Shown here one piece after another: positions 6,576 through 6,714 of a stretch of 6,714 nucleotides of DNA; positions within the stretch are counted from its first letter, which is position 1, and every line of letters starts with the position of its first letter. Below the pieces are notes generated by a model. It did not search any database. It was not told the DNA's origin and saw only the letters and a list, made by a program, of their open reading frames with translations. The DNA is from Sulfidibacterium sp964598065 (GTDB taxonomy: Bacteria; Bacteroidota; Bacteroidia; Bacteroidales; F082). Made by a program: the position numbers and the translations under genes. Where the stretch lies: positions 1 to 6,714 of the forward strand of contig CAZRAW010000124.1 of assembly GCA_964598065.1 (NCBI GenBank), read 5' to 3'.

Positions 6576-6714
6576 TTGTTTTTGAATTTCTATCTGCTGC
6601 TTTAATTCTTGTTCCAGGATAGCTCAACTCACATTCCCCACATCCTCACATCTCACAGCACAAACCGCCAGACAAACTTCACCTGGATAGTTGTGTATTT
6701 GGCGTCAAACTTAT

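Noticed and set aside
6614..6695. CCAGGATAG and CCTGGATAG pair at the right edge
   Set aside because: Imperfect 9-mers in a CAC-rich stretch with no flanking structure; too short to support a repeat call.

Overview
The window looks like chromosomal DNA from a member of the Bacteroidota. The reasons are moderately AT-rich sequence, mostly A-rich leaders with little Shine-Dalgarno signal, a candidate promoter element of the TAnnTTTG type, a PepSY-like (DUF2874-type) secreted protein, and an intergenic repeat of the CCCCTTTAGGGG style that I associate with this phylum. This assignment is inference from style, not from a marker gene. All credible genes lie on the minus strand, so the window reads from right to left.

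From the right: 6576-6714 has no convincing gene. A short unrecognised reading frame (6360-6575, possibly a remnant) is followed by 260 bp without a gene that carries an 11-bp direct repeat spaced 40 bp. Next is a small secreted or lipid-anchored PepSY-like protein (5650-6099). After it comes a compact 153-bp element (5463-5615) with 21-bp terminal inverted repeats and a 6-bp target-site duplication, which has the build of a non-autonomous transposable element (MITE).

The left 5.3 kb is a three-gene operon for a tripartite RND efflux pump, in the order outer-membrane factor (TolC-like), periplasmic adaptor (membrane fusion lipoprotein), inner-membrane RND permease. The outer-membrane gene and the adaptor are 14 bp apart, and the adaptor and permease 9 bp apart. 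The permease runs off the left edge after 994 visible codons. Together the three would move a substrate from the periplasm or inner membrane to the outside, driven by the proton gradient. The permease resembles the CzcA/CusA side of the superfamily in its porter domain, but has the paired aspartates typical of the AcrB side in TM4. No substrate can be named from the sequence.

The points most worth a second look are the MITE with its nested palindromes, the adaptor that seems to lack the alpha-helical hairpin, and the permease's glutamate at the position where AcrB has its TM10 lysine. I did not find evidence for a wholly new system; the backbone is a known type of efflux operon.
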